A stretch of 27,322 nucleotides of DNA from a virus, in the IMG/VR virus record IMGVR_UViG_3300032011_000098, positions 1-27,322 of that record; one strand, given 5' to 3'. Of this stretch, positions 16,328 through 24,007 are shown piece after piece. Under the pieces are notes generated by a model, which was given only the letters and a program-made list of their open reading frames with translations, searched no databases and had not been told where the DNA came from. Position 1 is the first letter of the stretch, and each line of letters opens with the position of its first letter. The position numbers were made by a program, and so were the translations under genes.

Positions 16328-17263
16328 ATGGCAATAGCAGTAACTAGCTCGTATGCGGGGAAAAGTGCAGGAATGTACATAGCCGCAGCTTTAAAAGAAG
16401 CAAAATCTTTAGATTATTTAACGCAAATGAACAATGTGCGTTTTAAGAGTGCAATACAGACGATGGCAAACACAGGTTTCGTGAGAAACGCTACTTGTGA
16501 TTTCACAGGAAACGGAACACTCACAATGAACGAAAAGGTCATTGAAGTAAAACCGTTACAAATTAATATTGATTTGTGCAAAGAATCGTTAGTTTCATCA
16601 TGGGAATCGGCTGAAATGTCAGGTGCTTATGGTAACCCACCAGCATCATTTGTAGATTATGTAATTTCTTACATGGGGTCAATTATCGCTGATGCAACTG
16701 AAACAGGTATATGGCAAGATGATAACGGTAATGGAGAATTAACAACATCATTCTTACAAGCAGCAGGTTTATTACTACCTGGTACAGATGCAACAGTAAT
16801 ACAATCATCAGCATCAGGTGCTTATACAACAGCTAACATTCTAGCAAACTTACAAACTTTAGCTGCCGATATGGCAGGTAATGTACCAGCTATCTTAGGA
16901 AAGGAAGATTTATATATTTATATGAACAATAAAACTTTCTCATATTATATTTCAGCAATTTCTTCATTTACAGGTACGCCTTGGGGAAGTTTAAATACTA
17001 GAGGCGATTATGAGCCAGTTTTTGAAGGCTACAAAATTGCAGTTTGTCCAGGAATGGTTGACAACCAAATGGTAGCAGCTCAAAAATCTAACTTATTCTG
17101 GGGTACGGATTTGGTTTCAGACTTAGGAACAACGGGAACAGGACCTAGTATAAAAATTATGGACATGTCAGACCTTGATGGATCAGATAATTTACGTTGT
17201 GTAGCTCGTTATTCAGGTGCAGTTCAGACAGGAATTGGTGCTGACATTGTAAGACAATCATAA
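16328..17263 (+). CDS. Major capsid protein (HK97-like)
   Basis: A 311-aa protein after the scaffold. Features fitting an HK97-fold capsid protein in Bacteroidota phages are an N-terminal helical region (AGMYIAAALKEAKSLDYLTQM), the E-loop-like VIEVKPLQINIDLCKESL, a DYVISYMGSIIADATETGIW spine-like helix, and a C-terminal P-domain with EGYKIAVCPGM. A strong hairpin follows at 17278-17299. Confidence 0.8.
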   Translation: MAIAVTSSYAGKSAGMYIAAALKEAKSLDYLTQMNNVRFKSAIQTMANTGFVRNATCDFTGNGTLTMNEKVIEVKPLQINIDLCKESLVSSWESAEMSGAYGNPPASFVDYVISYMGSIIADATETGIWQDDNGNGELTTSFLQAAGLLLPGTDATVIQSSASGAYTTANILANLQTLAADMAGNVPAILGKEDLYIYMNNKTFSYYISAISSFTGTPWGSLNTRGDYEPVFEGYKIAVCPGMVDNQMVAAQKSNLFWGTDLVSDLGTTGTGPSIKIMDMSDLDGSDNLRCVARYSGAVQTGIGADIVRQS

Positions 17264-17277
17264 AACAAATTACAAGA

Positions 17278-17299
17278 AGTGAGGGCTTAGGCTCTCACT
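17278..17299 (+). terminator. Hairpin after the capsid gene (attenuator or stabiliser)
   Basis: A 9-bp stem (AGTGAGGGC / GCTCTCACT, with one G-T pair) closes a TTAG loop. There is no clean T tract after it, so it is more likely a partial terminator or an mRNA-stabilising hairpin than a full terminator. Confidence 0.6.
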
Positions 17300-17326
17300 C
17301 CTTTAACCTTTAAAACATAAAAATCA

Positions 17327-17893
17327 ATGGCGTGTACAGCATTAACAAAAGGTAGAGGACTTGATTGTAATAGAATATCAGGTGGAATAAAATTTATATA
17401 TTTCGCAGTTTATGACCAAGTGACTTCAATACCAACAGCAAACGGAGCAATTACAGACTTAGAAATGGGTAGTAATATGTTATACAGATATACAATGCCT
17501 TTAGGTGTTGCTAGTCTTACAGATACAATTACAGGTAGTCGTGAAAACGGCACAATTTTTTACACCCCAACTGTTAATGTTATACTTAACAGATTGACAA
17601 CAGCAGATCAAAATGAAGTGAAGCTGTTAGGGGCAACAAAGACAATAATATTTGCACAGCTAAATCAAACAGTAACGGCAACAGGGAATGACGTAATAGT
17701 GTGTTTAGGTAGTGTAAATGGAATGGAATTAAACGCAGGTACTATGGATAGTGGTGCTGCATTTGGTGACCGTAATGGGTACACTCTGACCTTTGACGGC
17801 TTAGAGCACCAACCTTTCCAATTCGTACCTGACTATACTACAAACCCATTTGACAATGGAGGGTTTACGTTAGGTGGTGTTGATAGTAACTAG
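17327..17893 (+). CDS. Probable major tail (tube) protein
   Basis: A 188-aa protein with a well-conserved look: TALTKGRGLDCNRISGGIK, TDLEMGSNMLYRYTMPLG, ENGTIFYTP, and GDRNGYTLTFDGLEHQPF. It follows the capsid gene and ends in a strong terminator, as expected for an abundant structural product. A tape-measure phage needs a tube protein, and this is the best candidate by size and abundance cues. A head decoration role is an alternative. Confidence 0.55.
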   Translation: MACTALTKGRGLDCNRISGGIKFIYFAVYDQVTSIPTANGAITDLEMGSNMLYRYTMPLGVASLTDTITGSRENGTIFYTPTVNVILNRLTTADQNEVKLLGATKTIIFAQLNQTVTATGNDVIVCLGSVNGMELNAGTMDSGAAFGDRNGYTLTFDGLEHQPFQFVPDYTTNPFDNGGFTLGGVDSN

Positions 17894-17929
17894 ACTTTAA
17901 TTAGTAGTTTTCATATATCTTGGATTAGG

Positions 17930-17951
17930 GGTGGCTTTTGCCACCTTTTTT
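17930..17951 (+). terminator. Rho-independent terminator
   Basis: A perfect GGTGGC / GCCACC stem with a TTTT loop, followed directly by six T (17946-17951). It ends the capsid/tube unit and lies 11 bases upstream of promoter element P5. Confidence 0.9.
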
Positions 17952-17961
17952 CTTACATTAG

Positions 17962-17990
17962 CAAATATTTAAGTACGTTTTCTATTATAT
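17962..17990 (+). promoter_or_regulatory. Candidate phage late promoter P5 (after the terminator)
   Basis: CAAAT at 17962 and TCTATTATAT at 17981, with the same 19-base offset. It lies just past a strong terminator, so the genes from 17994 need a new promoter here. ATG 17994 is three bases after the element, giving a leaderless or nearly leaderless transcript. Confidence 0.7.
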
Positions 17991-17993
17991 ATT

Positions 17994-18476
17994 ATGATAC
18001 AAGCAACAAGGGAAGCTAATATTAGGGCGTATATTGAAACGGAAGCACAAAGAATTGATACAGGTGTTGCTAAAACTAATATAAGGTTTTTAGCTAAATT
18101 CATTAATGACTTAGACGGTGCAGTATTTTATGGCTATCCTACGACTTACACTATAAATGACAGATATACATTAATGTCTTGGACTTATAATACAACCCCT
18201 GACGTATATGGAGGCAGAATAAATTTAAAACCTGCTGGATATTATAAGTATGAAATTTATGAAGTTAGTTGGCAAGGTGGTGTCGATTTAGCTTCAGGAA
18301 ACGCACCTGCAACAGAAACAGATGTATTGACACCCCCTGCTGCAACAAAAGGAGTGGTGAAAGGACTTGTAGCAATAGGGAAACTATACTTAGCAGAAAA
18401 ATCAGGAAGTGAGGAAGTTCAGTACACAGAGTATGACCAACCTGCTTCAACAAATTATATATATTACGGACAATAA
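17994..18476 (+). CDS. Virion-associated hypothetical protein, 160 aa
   Basis: A 160-aa protein with an N-terminal helix (REANIRAYIETEAQRI), then beta strands (DRYTLMSWTYNTTPDVYGG, YYKYEIYEVSW) and a C-terminal segment VQYTEYDQPASTNYIYYGQ. The pattern recurs in Bacteroidota phage head clusters, often before lectin-like proteins. A head surface or fibre-anchor role is plausible; no defined family function is known to me. Confidence 0.6.
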   Translation: MIQATREANIRAYIETEAQRIDTGVAKTNIRFLAKFINDLDGAVFYGYPTTYTINDRYTLMSWTYNTTPDVYGGRINLKPAGYYKYEIYEVSWQGGVDLASGNAPATETDVLTPPAATKGVVKGLVAIGKLYLAEKSGSEEVQYTEYDQPASTNYIYYGQ

Positions 18477-18487
18477 AAAATTAAAAA

Positions 18488-18763
18488 ATGGCAATAGAAA
18501 ATGTACAACAGCTCTTAGTCGAGCAATTAGGTAAAAATGGTGATACAGTAGTATTTACAACAGTAGCACAAACAAGTAAAGATTGGTATTGCGTTCATTT
18601 CCCTGTTGAAAGTGTAGTAGCTTCAATAACGGTAGCTGATGCAACAGGAGAAGCTGCCCTGCAAACGACTTTACCAGCAGGTACAACTCTTTTTATGAAT
18701 ATTACAGCGATTACCCTGACAAGTGGTGTAGGAATAGGGTATTCAGAAGGTCCAACTACATAA
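18488..18763 (+). CDS. Small beta-rich virion protein
   Basis: A 91-aa protein rich in Thr and Val with alternating strand pattern (VVASITVADATGEAAL, TTLFMNITAITLTSGVGIGY). It starts 12 bases after the preceding gene. It probably decorates the virion together with the LamG-like protein that follows. No family function was recognised. Confidence 0.6.
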   Translation: MAIENVQQLLVEQLGKNGDTVVFTTVAQTSKDWYCVHFPVESVVASITVADATGEAALQTTLPAGTTLFMNITAITLTSGVGIGYSEGPTT

Positions 18764-18766
18764 GAT

Positions 18767-19453
18767 ATGTTAGCACTTAAACAAGGATTAAGCCTATCGA
18801 CACTTAGACCGATGGGTAAATGGTCGCCTGATGACGAAACAAGCTTAGTTGCTTGGTATCAAAATAAGGTGGGTATAACTCTTAATGGCTCTGATGTTTC
18901 TGCTTGGGCAGATAGCTCAAGTAATAGTTATAATATGGTACAAGCTACGGCTACAGAACAACCTGCTTATAATGCTTCAACAGGAGCTTTGACTTTTGTA
19001 AGTGCTGATGACAATAATTTACAAACAACAGGGCAAATTTCTTTATCAGGTAATTTTACCATAGGTATTAAATTAAACCCTTCTACAGCAGCAGCAGGTA
19101 CATTTTTAGCAGACAATACTACTACCAAAGAATTATTTAAAATTGCTAGTGCTACAAGGGTTGTTGTGAAAATCGATTTATCAGGGGCAACCAATTTAGA
19201 TTTAGATAGTGGTACTTTTGGAGACGATTACTTAGTTATTACTAGAGTTTCTAATGTCTTAACTTTACACAAAAACGGAGTGGCTCAAACAGGAACAACA
19301 CCGACACTTTCAGGAACATCTGATATTGATGCAATAGGTATAAGGCACTCTGACACTAACGGCTTTGAGGGAACAATAAAAGAAATACAAATATATAGTA
19401 GTTCTTCGGCAGATTTAACTGCTAATATAAACGATAGACTTTCAACTTTATAA
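18767..19453 (+). CDS. LamG/concanavalin A-like lectin domain protein
   Basis: A 228-aa protein with the Laminin_G_3-like pattern: LVAWYQNKVGITLNGSDVSA, W-x-D-S-S, FTIGIKLNPS, LTLHKNGVAQTG, and a final GTIKEIQIYSSS strand. Such domains bind glycans or act as structural jelly rolls on phage heads and fibres. It sits between head genes, so a head-surface lectin is plausible. Ligand is unknown. Confidence 0.7.
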   Translation: MLALKQGLSLSTLRPMGKWSPDDETSLVAWYQNKVGITLNGSDVSAWADSSSNSYNMVQATATEQPAYNASTGALTFVSADDNNLQTTGQISLSGNFTIGIKLNPSTAAAGTFLADNTTTKELFKIASATRVVVKIDLSGATNLDLDSGTFGDDYLVITRVSNVLTLHKNGVAQTGTTPTLSGTSDIDAIGIRHSDTNGFEGTIKEIQIYSSSSADLTANINDRLSTL

Positions 19454-19454
19454 A

Positions 19455-21479
19455 ATGGAAAACATAATTAGCGTAGATTTAAGCACATCAACAGCCCCAG
19501 TAGTTACTGAAACTAGAGGCAAAGAATGGATTTCTTATGGAACAGATGATTGGGCGAACCTTTATCCTCAATTCTTAATAGACCTTTATTATAACAGTTC
19601 TACACAAGCAGCGATAATTAATGCTACAGCGGAAATGATTGCAGGTGAAAACTTAGTAATTGATGACGAAGATGAGAGAGAATTAGATGCTATTGTAAAA
19701 CTAAAGAAATTCTTTGCAGAAGCTAACAGCAATGAAACGCTACACGAAGTAATTAAAAAGATTAGTTTTGACTTTAAACTACAAGGTGCGTTTGCTCTTA
19801 ACGTCGTATGGTCACAAGACAGAACACAAATCGCAGAAATTTACCATATTGGAGTAGAAAAAATCAGAGCAGAAAAACCTAATGAGTTTGGAAAAGTAGA
19901 TGCTTATTATGTATGTTCAGATTGGTCTAATACAAGAATCAATAAACCTTATAGAGTACCTGCCTTTAATACTAAAGACAGAACAAGTGCAAATCAGATT
20001 TTATATTCAGGTCTTTACAGTCCGAGTATGAATGTGTACCACACACCTGACTATTTAGCTGCAAATAATTGGGCTTTAGTAGATCAAAGAGTTGCAGAGT
20101 TTCACCTTAACAATATTTCTAATGGTTTTTCAGGAAGTTTTATGATTAGCTTTGCGAATGGAGTGCCGACACAAGAGGAGCGTTTTCAGATAGAACAAAG
20201 CCTTACAGATAAGTTCGCATCAGAAAAAAATGCAGGAAAATTTATATTGACATTTTCTGACGATAAAACAAGAACCCCTGAAATTACAGCAATAACACCT
20301 AGCGATTTAGACAAACAATATTTAGCACTTCAAGAACTCTTGGTGCAGAACATTCTTAGTGGTCACAGAGTGACGTCAAAGACGCTAATGGGTATTGATA
20401 GCACTAATGGGTTTTCGTCAAATACAGACGAACTTGTAAATGCAGCGAATTTTTATCTTAATACTGTCGTTGCTCCATTTCAAGAACACATTATTAAGAC
20501 TTTAAGGAAAATATTTAGGGTCAATAATATGGATATGCCTGTTAGTTTTGTTCAGCTTAAGCCTATAACGGTTCAATTTGATTCAGCTACGATAAGAGAT
20601 GTAATGACACAAGACGAAATACGTGAAGAACTTGGCTTACCACCTTTAAATGACCAAGAAGTTGTGCGTGACGAATATTCAAAAGTCGGAAAGGTTGACG
20701 GTAAGCCTGTTTTTAGCACAATAGAGGAAGCTAAGGCACAATCAAAGACTTTAGGGTGTAAGGGTTACCATGAACACGAATACGAGGGTAAAACGGTCTA
20801 TATGGCTTGTGAGAGCCATGATGAACTAATGAACTTTAATAAGACAGAGTTAGACAGTTGGATTCAAGAGTTTGGCGAAGATATGCCTGAGGATTGGGAA
20901 TTAATTGAAGAAGAAGTTGTTGATGGTGAACATCAAGATTTTGACTTTGAAGAAACACTTAATGAAGTAGCAAATGAGAAAATAGAACTTGCTTCAACTA
21001 TAACTGCACGACCTAATGCTAAAACACGAGATAACAAAAGTGATTCTGACAAAAATAATCAAGACGGGGTAAGTAAAGATTTTAATAATTATTATAAGGT
21101 TAGATATGTTTATGAAAAAGACGATTTTTTAGTAAACAAATCAGGCACTAGCAGGGAGTTCTGTCGGAAAATGGAGGCAGCAAATAAAGTTTATAGAAAA
21201 GCCGATATTGTAAAGACAAATAGCAATACAGTCAATAAAGGGTTTGGACATGATGGTAAACCGTATAATTTATTTTTATACAAAGGCGGACCTCAATGCT
21301 TTCATTTTTGGCTTCGTAGGATTTACAAGACATCTTTAAGAAATGCGAAGCAGCCGATTAGTGACAGTCAAATAATATCTTATACGAAGGCTAAGTCAGA
21401 AGGGTTTACTGCTAAAAAGAATGACAAGTTGGTGGCAATACCACCACGTAAAATGAAAAATAACGGATATTATAACTAG
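19455..21479 (+). CDS. Portal protein with fused C-terminal domains
   Basis: A 674-aa protein. Residues about 1-405 fit a phage portal: an N-terminal Y-G-x-D-D-W-x-N-L-Y-P segment, clip/stem region, helix with AFALNVVW, and the typical end MTQDEIREELGLPPL. Two more parts follow. One is a short Cys/His module (GCKGYHEHEYEGKTVYMAC, then ESH). The other is a C-terminal domain of about 130 residues with KSGTSREFCRKM, NKGFGHDG, and GGPQCFHFWLRRIY. That last domain recurs in Bacteroidota phages and may be a minor-capsid or ejected domain. Its function is unknown. At 674 aa it is longer than the usual 400-500 aa portal. Confidence 0.75.
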   Translation: MENIISVDLSTSTAPVVTETRGKEWISYGTDDWANLYPQFLIDLYYNSSTQAAIINATAEMIAGENLVIDDEDERELDAIVKLKKFFAEANSNETLHEVIKKISFDFKLQGAFALNVVWSQDRTQIAEIYHIGVEKIRAEKPNEFGKVDAYYVCSDWSNTRINKPYRVPAFNTKDRTSANQILYSGLYSPSMNVYHTPDYLAANNWALVDQRVAEFHLNNISNGFSGSFMISFANGVPTQEERFQIEQSLTDKFASEKNAGKFILTFSDDKTRTPEITAITPSDLDKQYLALQELLVQNILSGHRVTSKTLMGIDSTNGFSSNTDELVNAANFYLNTVVAPFQEHIIKTLRKIFRVNNMDMPVSFVQLKPITVQFDSATIRDVMTQDEIREELGLPPLNDQEVVRDEYSKVGKVDGKPVFSTIEEAKAQSKTLGCKGYHEHEYEGKTVYMACESHDELMNFNKTELDSWIQEFGEDMPEDWELIEEEVVDGEHQDFDFEETLNEVANEKIELASTITARPNAKTRDNKSDSDKNNQDGVSKDFNNYYKVRYVYEKDDFLVNKSGTSREFCRKMEAANKVYRKADIVKTNSNTVNKGFGHDGKPYNLFLYKGGPQCFHFWLRRIYKTSLRNAKQPISDSQIISYTKAKSEGFTAKKNDKLVAIPPRKMKNNGYYN

Positions 21480-21482
21480 ACT

Positions 21483-22058
21483 ATGGCAAATTATGTATTA
21501 TTTATATCAGAAGAAAAACTAAAAGACAGTTCAGCAATTAACTTAAATGTTGATACAACGCTTTTACTCCCGTATATACGCCAAAGTCAAAAGCTGTATT
21601 GTGAGACTGCACTTGGCACAGACCTTAACCAAAAATTGAAAGACCTAATCATAGCAGGTACAGTCAATAATGCAGGGAATGAAGCTTATGCAACTTTATT
21701 AAACGATTACATTTCTGATGTTCTTGTATCGTATAGTTTTTACCACGCTATACCATTTCTTAGATTTAAAATTGAAAATGGGAATATCTACTCTAAGACA
21801 TCAGAAACAGGAACAGCTTTAAGTACAGAAGAAGCACAACATCTTAGAGAGGAAATAATGAACACAGGACAGTATTATCGTGAAAGACTTATTGATTATA
21901 TAAGAAACAATACAGCTAGTTTTCCTGAATACTCTACAAACACAGGTGCAGATGTTAGTCCTTCAACTGCAAATTATTACGCGGGGATGAACCTTGAAAG
22001 ACCTAGAAGGCAAGGGTCAAAACTAACATTAAGTGACTTTTTAAGTGCATCCGACTAA
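21483..22058 (+). CDS. Head-tail adaptor-like protein (DUF6712-like)
   Basis: A 191-aa mostly helical protein right after the portal. It has a DTTLLLPYIRQSQKLYCETALG segment, a KFKIENGNIYSKTSETGTAL-like stretch, and a REEIMNTGQYYRERLIDYI helix, as in Bacteroidota phage head-tail connector proteins. It would dock on the portal ring. It is joined to a following short frame by a TAATG overlap. Confidence 0.65.
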   Translation: MANYVLFISEEKLKDSSAINLNVDTTLLLPYIRQSQKLYCETALGTDLNQKLKDLIIAGTVNNAGNEAYATLLNDYISDVLVSYSFYHAIPFLRFKIENGNIYSKTSETGTALSTEEAQHLREEIMNTGQYYRERLIDYIRNNTASFPEYSTNTGADVSPSTANYYAGMNLERPRRQGSKLTLSDFLSASD

Positions 22059-22201
22059 TGAAGAAAAGATATAAAGTAAAAGACAAAAATATAACTAAAC
22101 TAAAAACATACTTAGAGAATGGCAGTAAAACAACTAATAGGAGAGGTAGCAGATGTACTAATACTAAATACAACAATTCTAAGCGTTGCAACATTCTCTA
22201 A
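22058..22201 (+). CDS. Possible 47-aa basic peptide
   Basis: A TAATG junction opens a 47-codon, very basic frame that overlaps the next membrane-protein gene by 83 bases in another frame. It may be a coupling leader that lets ribosomes reach ATG 22119, or a chance frame. No similarity was recognised. Confidence 0.25.
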   Translation: MKKRYKVKDKNITKLKTYLENGSKTTNRRGSRCTNTKYNNSKRCNIL

Positions 22202-22298
22202 TTTAGAAACATTTTTAAAAATCATTCTTTTATTAGTGTCGATATTTTATACTGCTAATAAGTGGTATTACCAAAAAAAGAAACGAGATAATGAGTAA
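22119..22298 (+). CDS. Small membrane protein (lysis cassette)
   Basis: A 59-aa protein with an amphipathic N-terminal helix, one clear transmembrane segment (about residues 32-46, FLKIILLLVSIFYTA) and a basic tail (KWYYQKKKRDNE) that should lie in the cytoplasm. Size, topology and position before the DUF5675 and holin-like genes suggest a holin, pinholin or accessory lysis protein. Not proven. Confidence 0.6.
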   Translation: MAVKQLIGEVADVLILNTTILSVATFSNLETFLKIILLLVSIFYTANKWYYQKKKRDNE

Positions 22299-22422
22299 GA
22301 AGCGAAAACTAAATAGTACAAACCCTAAATGGAAAAAGGCAGATGAAAAAGCTATTAAAATGCGTAAAGAATTTATTAAGGAAGTCAAAGGCGTTAGAAT
22401 CTCAGCCATCTACTATCTCTAA
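22291..22422 (+). CDS. Possible 43-aa basic protein
   Basis: The ATG at 22291 overlaps the end of the preceding gene by 8 bases (ATGAGTAA), as real genes in this genome do. It reads MSKKRKLNSTNPKWKKADEK and continues as a basic helix. Its 3' half overlaps the DUF5675 gene by 80 bases in another frame. Either both are translated or the true DUF5675 start is further downstream. Confidence 0.4.
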   Translation: MSKKRKLNSTNPKWKKADEKAIKMRKEFIKEVKGVRISAIYYL

Positions 22423-22837
22423 AGTAGATCATACTATTAATCTCTTAGTTATTAGAGAGGTGTTTACCGAAGAATCAGTTATTGGAAAATTGTATTTAAA
22501 CGGTGAATTAATGTGCGACACCCTAGAAAATGCGTGGCGTGATAATCAAAGAAATATCAGTTGCATACCATCAGGTGAATATCCAGTAAGAATGAGAGTG
22601 GCAAGAGAATCAGCTACAAAAGACTATTTGCACTTATTGGTTAAAGATGTTCCGAATAGAGATTTAATCTTATTTCATACAGGAAATACAGCAAAAGATA
22701 CAAGGGGCTGCGTTCTAGTAGGAATAGGAACTGAACAAGACCTTGTTAAAAACTCTAGATTGGCTATGGAATTACTAATGAAAGAAATCGTTAATTTGGG
22801 CGGTATTAAAATAAATTTAATAATTAAAAATAAATAA
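22343..22837 (+). CDS. DUF5675-family protein, likely cell-wall/lysis related
   Basis: A 164-aa protein. After a basic N-terminus (about 30 residues), it matches DUF5675: LLVIREVFTEESVIGKLYL, C-D-T-L-E-N, CIPSGEYPVRM, and FHTGNTAKDTRGCVLVG with His and Cys in an order like the H...GC active site of L,D-transpeptidase-type folds. The family is common in Bacteroidota phages beside holin-like genes, so a peptidoglycan-related role is plausible. That activity is inferred from the motif and position. The upstream overlap leaves the exact start uncertain. Confidence 0.72.
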   Translation: MKKLLKCVKNLLRKSKALESQPSTISKVDHTINLLVIREVFTEESVIGKLYLNGELMCDTLENAWRDNQRNISCIPSGEYPVRMRVARESATKDYLHLLVKDVPNRDLILFHTGNTAKDTRGCVLVGIGTEQDLVKNSRLAMELLMKEIVNLGGIKINLIIKNK

Positions 22838-22838
22838 G

Positions 22839-23021
22839 ATGAAACAATGGTTAATTAGTCAAATGCTTTCGAGCAAGAAATTTTGGTACACTATTGCAGG
22901 AATTGTTGTGCCTTTAATTGTAAAATATTTAGGTGTAGATGAAGAAACTGCAACAAATGTATTCTATGCAATCCTTACACTTGTAGTTGGTCAAGGAATC
23001 GCTGATAGTGGTAAAAAGTAA
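22839..23021 (+). CDS. Holin-like small membrane protein
   Basis: A 60-aa protein with two hydrophobic segments (about 17-30, YTIAGIVVPLIVKYL; about 39-53, TNVFYAILTLVVGQG) separated by a short charged loop (GVDEETA), and a basic end. This is the topology of small class II-type holins. It starts one base after the DUF5675 stop and overlaps the phosphoesterase start. No membrane-disrupting activity can be read from sequence alone. Confidence 0.7.
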   Translation: MKQWLISQMLSSKKFWYTIAGIVVPLIVKYLGVDEETATNVFYAILTLVVGQGIADSGKK

Positions 23022-23745
23022 TAGGTACAGACTTAAACCCCACGAGGTAGAGCTTATAAAAGAAAGCAGGGCAAAAGATGAAAGAAGAAAGTTAATCATA
23101 CCTGATTTACATGCTCCTTTCATTGAGCCTGGCTTTTTTGAGCACTGCAAAGCTATCTATAAGAAATGGAATTGCACGTCTGTTCATCTGACAGGAGATT
23201 TGTTGGACAACTCATTTTCTAGTTTTCATGAGATATGCCCTGACGGCAAAAGTGCAGGAGATGAACTCTCTTTAGCAATAGAACAAATAAAACCATTTTG
23301 GGAAGAATGGAATGAAGCTACTGTTTGCATTGGCAATCATGATGCCATTATTTCAAGAAAGCTAGTAGCCTCAGGCTTATCTAGTGCTTGGTTAAAAGAT
23401 TTTAATGATGTTTTAGGAACTCCAGGTTGGATATGGAAAGATAAGTTTGTAGAAGACGGAGTTATGTATATTCATGGAACAGGAAGCTCAGGAAGAAATG
23501 GTGCTATTAACAGAGCTATAAATTGGAACACTAAAATTTGTCAAGGTCATATACATACAGAATCTAGTATAATCTATCATGCAAATAAAGATAGTCTTCT
23601 TTGGTCTATGCAATTAGGTGCAGCTTTTGATGTTAATTCTTACGCAGCGAACTATGCAAAAAACTTTACTAAAAAACCCATTATAGCAGTAGGGGTAATA
23701 TTAGATAATGGGCGTTTGCCTATTTTAGAACCAATGCCTTTATAA
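23008..23745 (+). CDS. Metallophosphoesterase (calcineurin-like)
   Basis: A 245-aa protein with the full metallophosphoesterase set: D-x-H (D33, H35 in DLHAPF), G-D-L-L-D (D64), GNHD at about 109-112, and G-H-I-H at about 180-183. It would hydrolyse a phosphomonoester or phosphodiester with two bound metals. GTG 23008 is preferred over TTG 22987 because it limits the overlap with the holin-like gene to 14 bases. No ATG lies upstream of the first motif. Substrate is unknown; nucleic acid, cyclic nucleotide or cell-envelope phosphate are all possible. Confidence 0.8.
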   Translation: MVKSNRYRLKPHEVELIKESRAKDERRKLIIPDLHAPFIEPGFFEHCKAIYKKWNCTSVHLTGDLLDNSFSSFHEICPDGKSAGDELSLAIEQIKPFWEEWNEATVCIGNHDAIISRKLVASGLSSAWLKDFNDVLGTPGWIWKDKFVEDGVMYIHGTGSSGRNGAINRAINWNTKICQGHIHTESSIIYHANKDSLLWSMQLGAAFDVNSYAANYAKNFTKKPIIAVGVILDNGRLPILEPMPL

Positions 23746-23822
23746 TGGACGACAACCCCAACGGAAAACTCTTACTTATTTATATGCTTATTATAATAGG
23801 TATCTTATTGCTTAGTTTATAG
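23745..23822 (+). CDS. Possible 25-aa membrane peptide
   Basis: A TAATG junction with the phosphoesterase opens a 25-codon frame: a short charged start (MDDNPNGK) and then a continuous hydrophobic helix (LLLIYMLIIIGILLLSL). The clean topology and coupled start argue for a real small membrane peptide, perhaps a lysis accessory. There is no other evidence. Confidence 0.5.
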   Translation: MDDNPNGKLLLIYMLIIIGILLLSL

Positions 23823-23860
23823 CCCCCCTTTAGCCGTTCTAAGCACTTTCTTTTCTTTTT
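23809..23860 (+). terminator. Candidate terminator at the end of the late block
   Basis: TGCTTAG at 23809 pairs with CTAAGCA at 23839 (7 bp, loop of 23 bases containing a C6 run), followed by a T-rich tract to 23860. The long loop makes it weaker than the 17930 terminator, but the position just before the early promoters fits. Confidence 0.45.
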
Positions 23861-23921
23861 AATGGTAATATACTAGAGGACACTTAAAGTTGCTCTATGT
23901 TATAAACACCTAAATTGTTAA

Positions 23922-23929
23922 TAACTTTG
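23922..23929 (+). promoter_or_regulatory. Second host-type -7 element (upstream tandem promoter?)
   Basis: TAACTTTG matches the Bacteroidota -7 consensus TAnnTTTG. No TTG lies at the expected distance upstream, so it is weaker than the one at 23951. Confidence 0.4.
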
Positions 23930-23950
23930 TAAATAATTGTGTTAATATAG

Positions 23951-23980
23951 TTGTTAATTCAAATATTTGTTATATGTTTG
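23951..23980 (+). promoter_or_regulatory. Bacteroidota host-type promoter for the early genes
   Basis: TTG at 23951-23953, a 19-base spacer, and TATGTTTG at 23973-23980 match the Bacteroidota housekeeping consensus TTG-N19-TAnnTTTG. It lies 27 bases before the first early gene at 24008. Together with the gene-free 23823-24007 stretch it marks the start of early transcription, and it is the best host indicator here. Confidence 0.82.
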
Positions 23981-24007
23981 TACCATTATTAATTAAAAAA
24001 AAGAAAA

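Noticed and set aside
15764-16380. Long reverse-strand frames across the scaffold gene
   Set aside because: They mirror the Glu/Lys-rich scaffold codons and give Ser/Phe-rich low-complexity products; the + strand gene has clear context.
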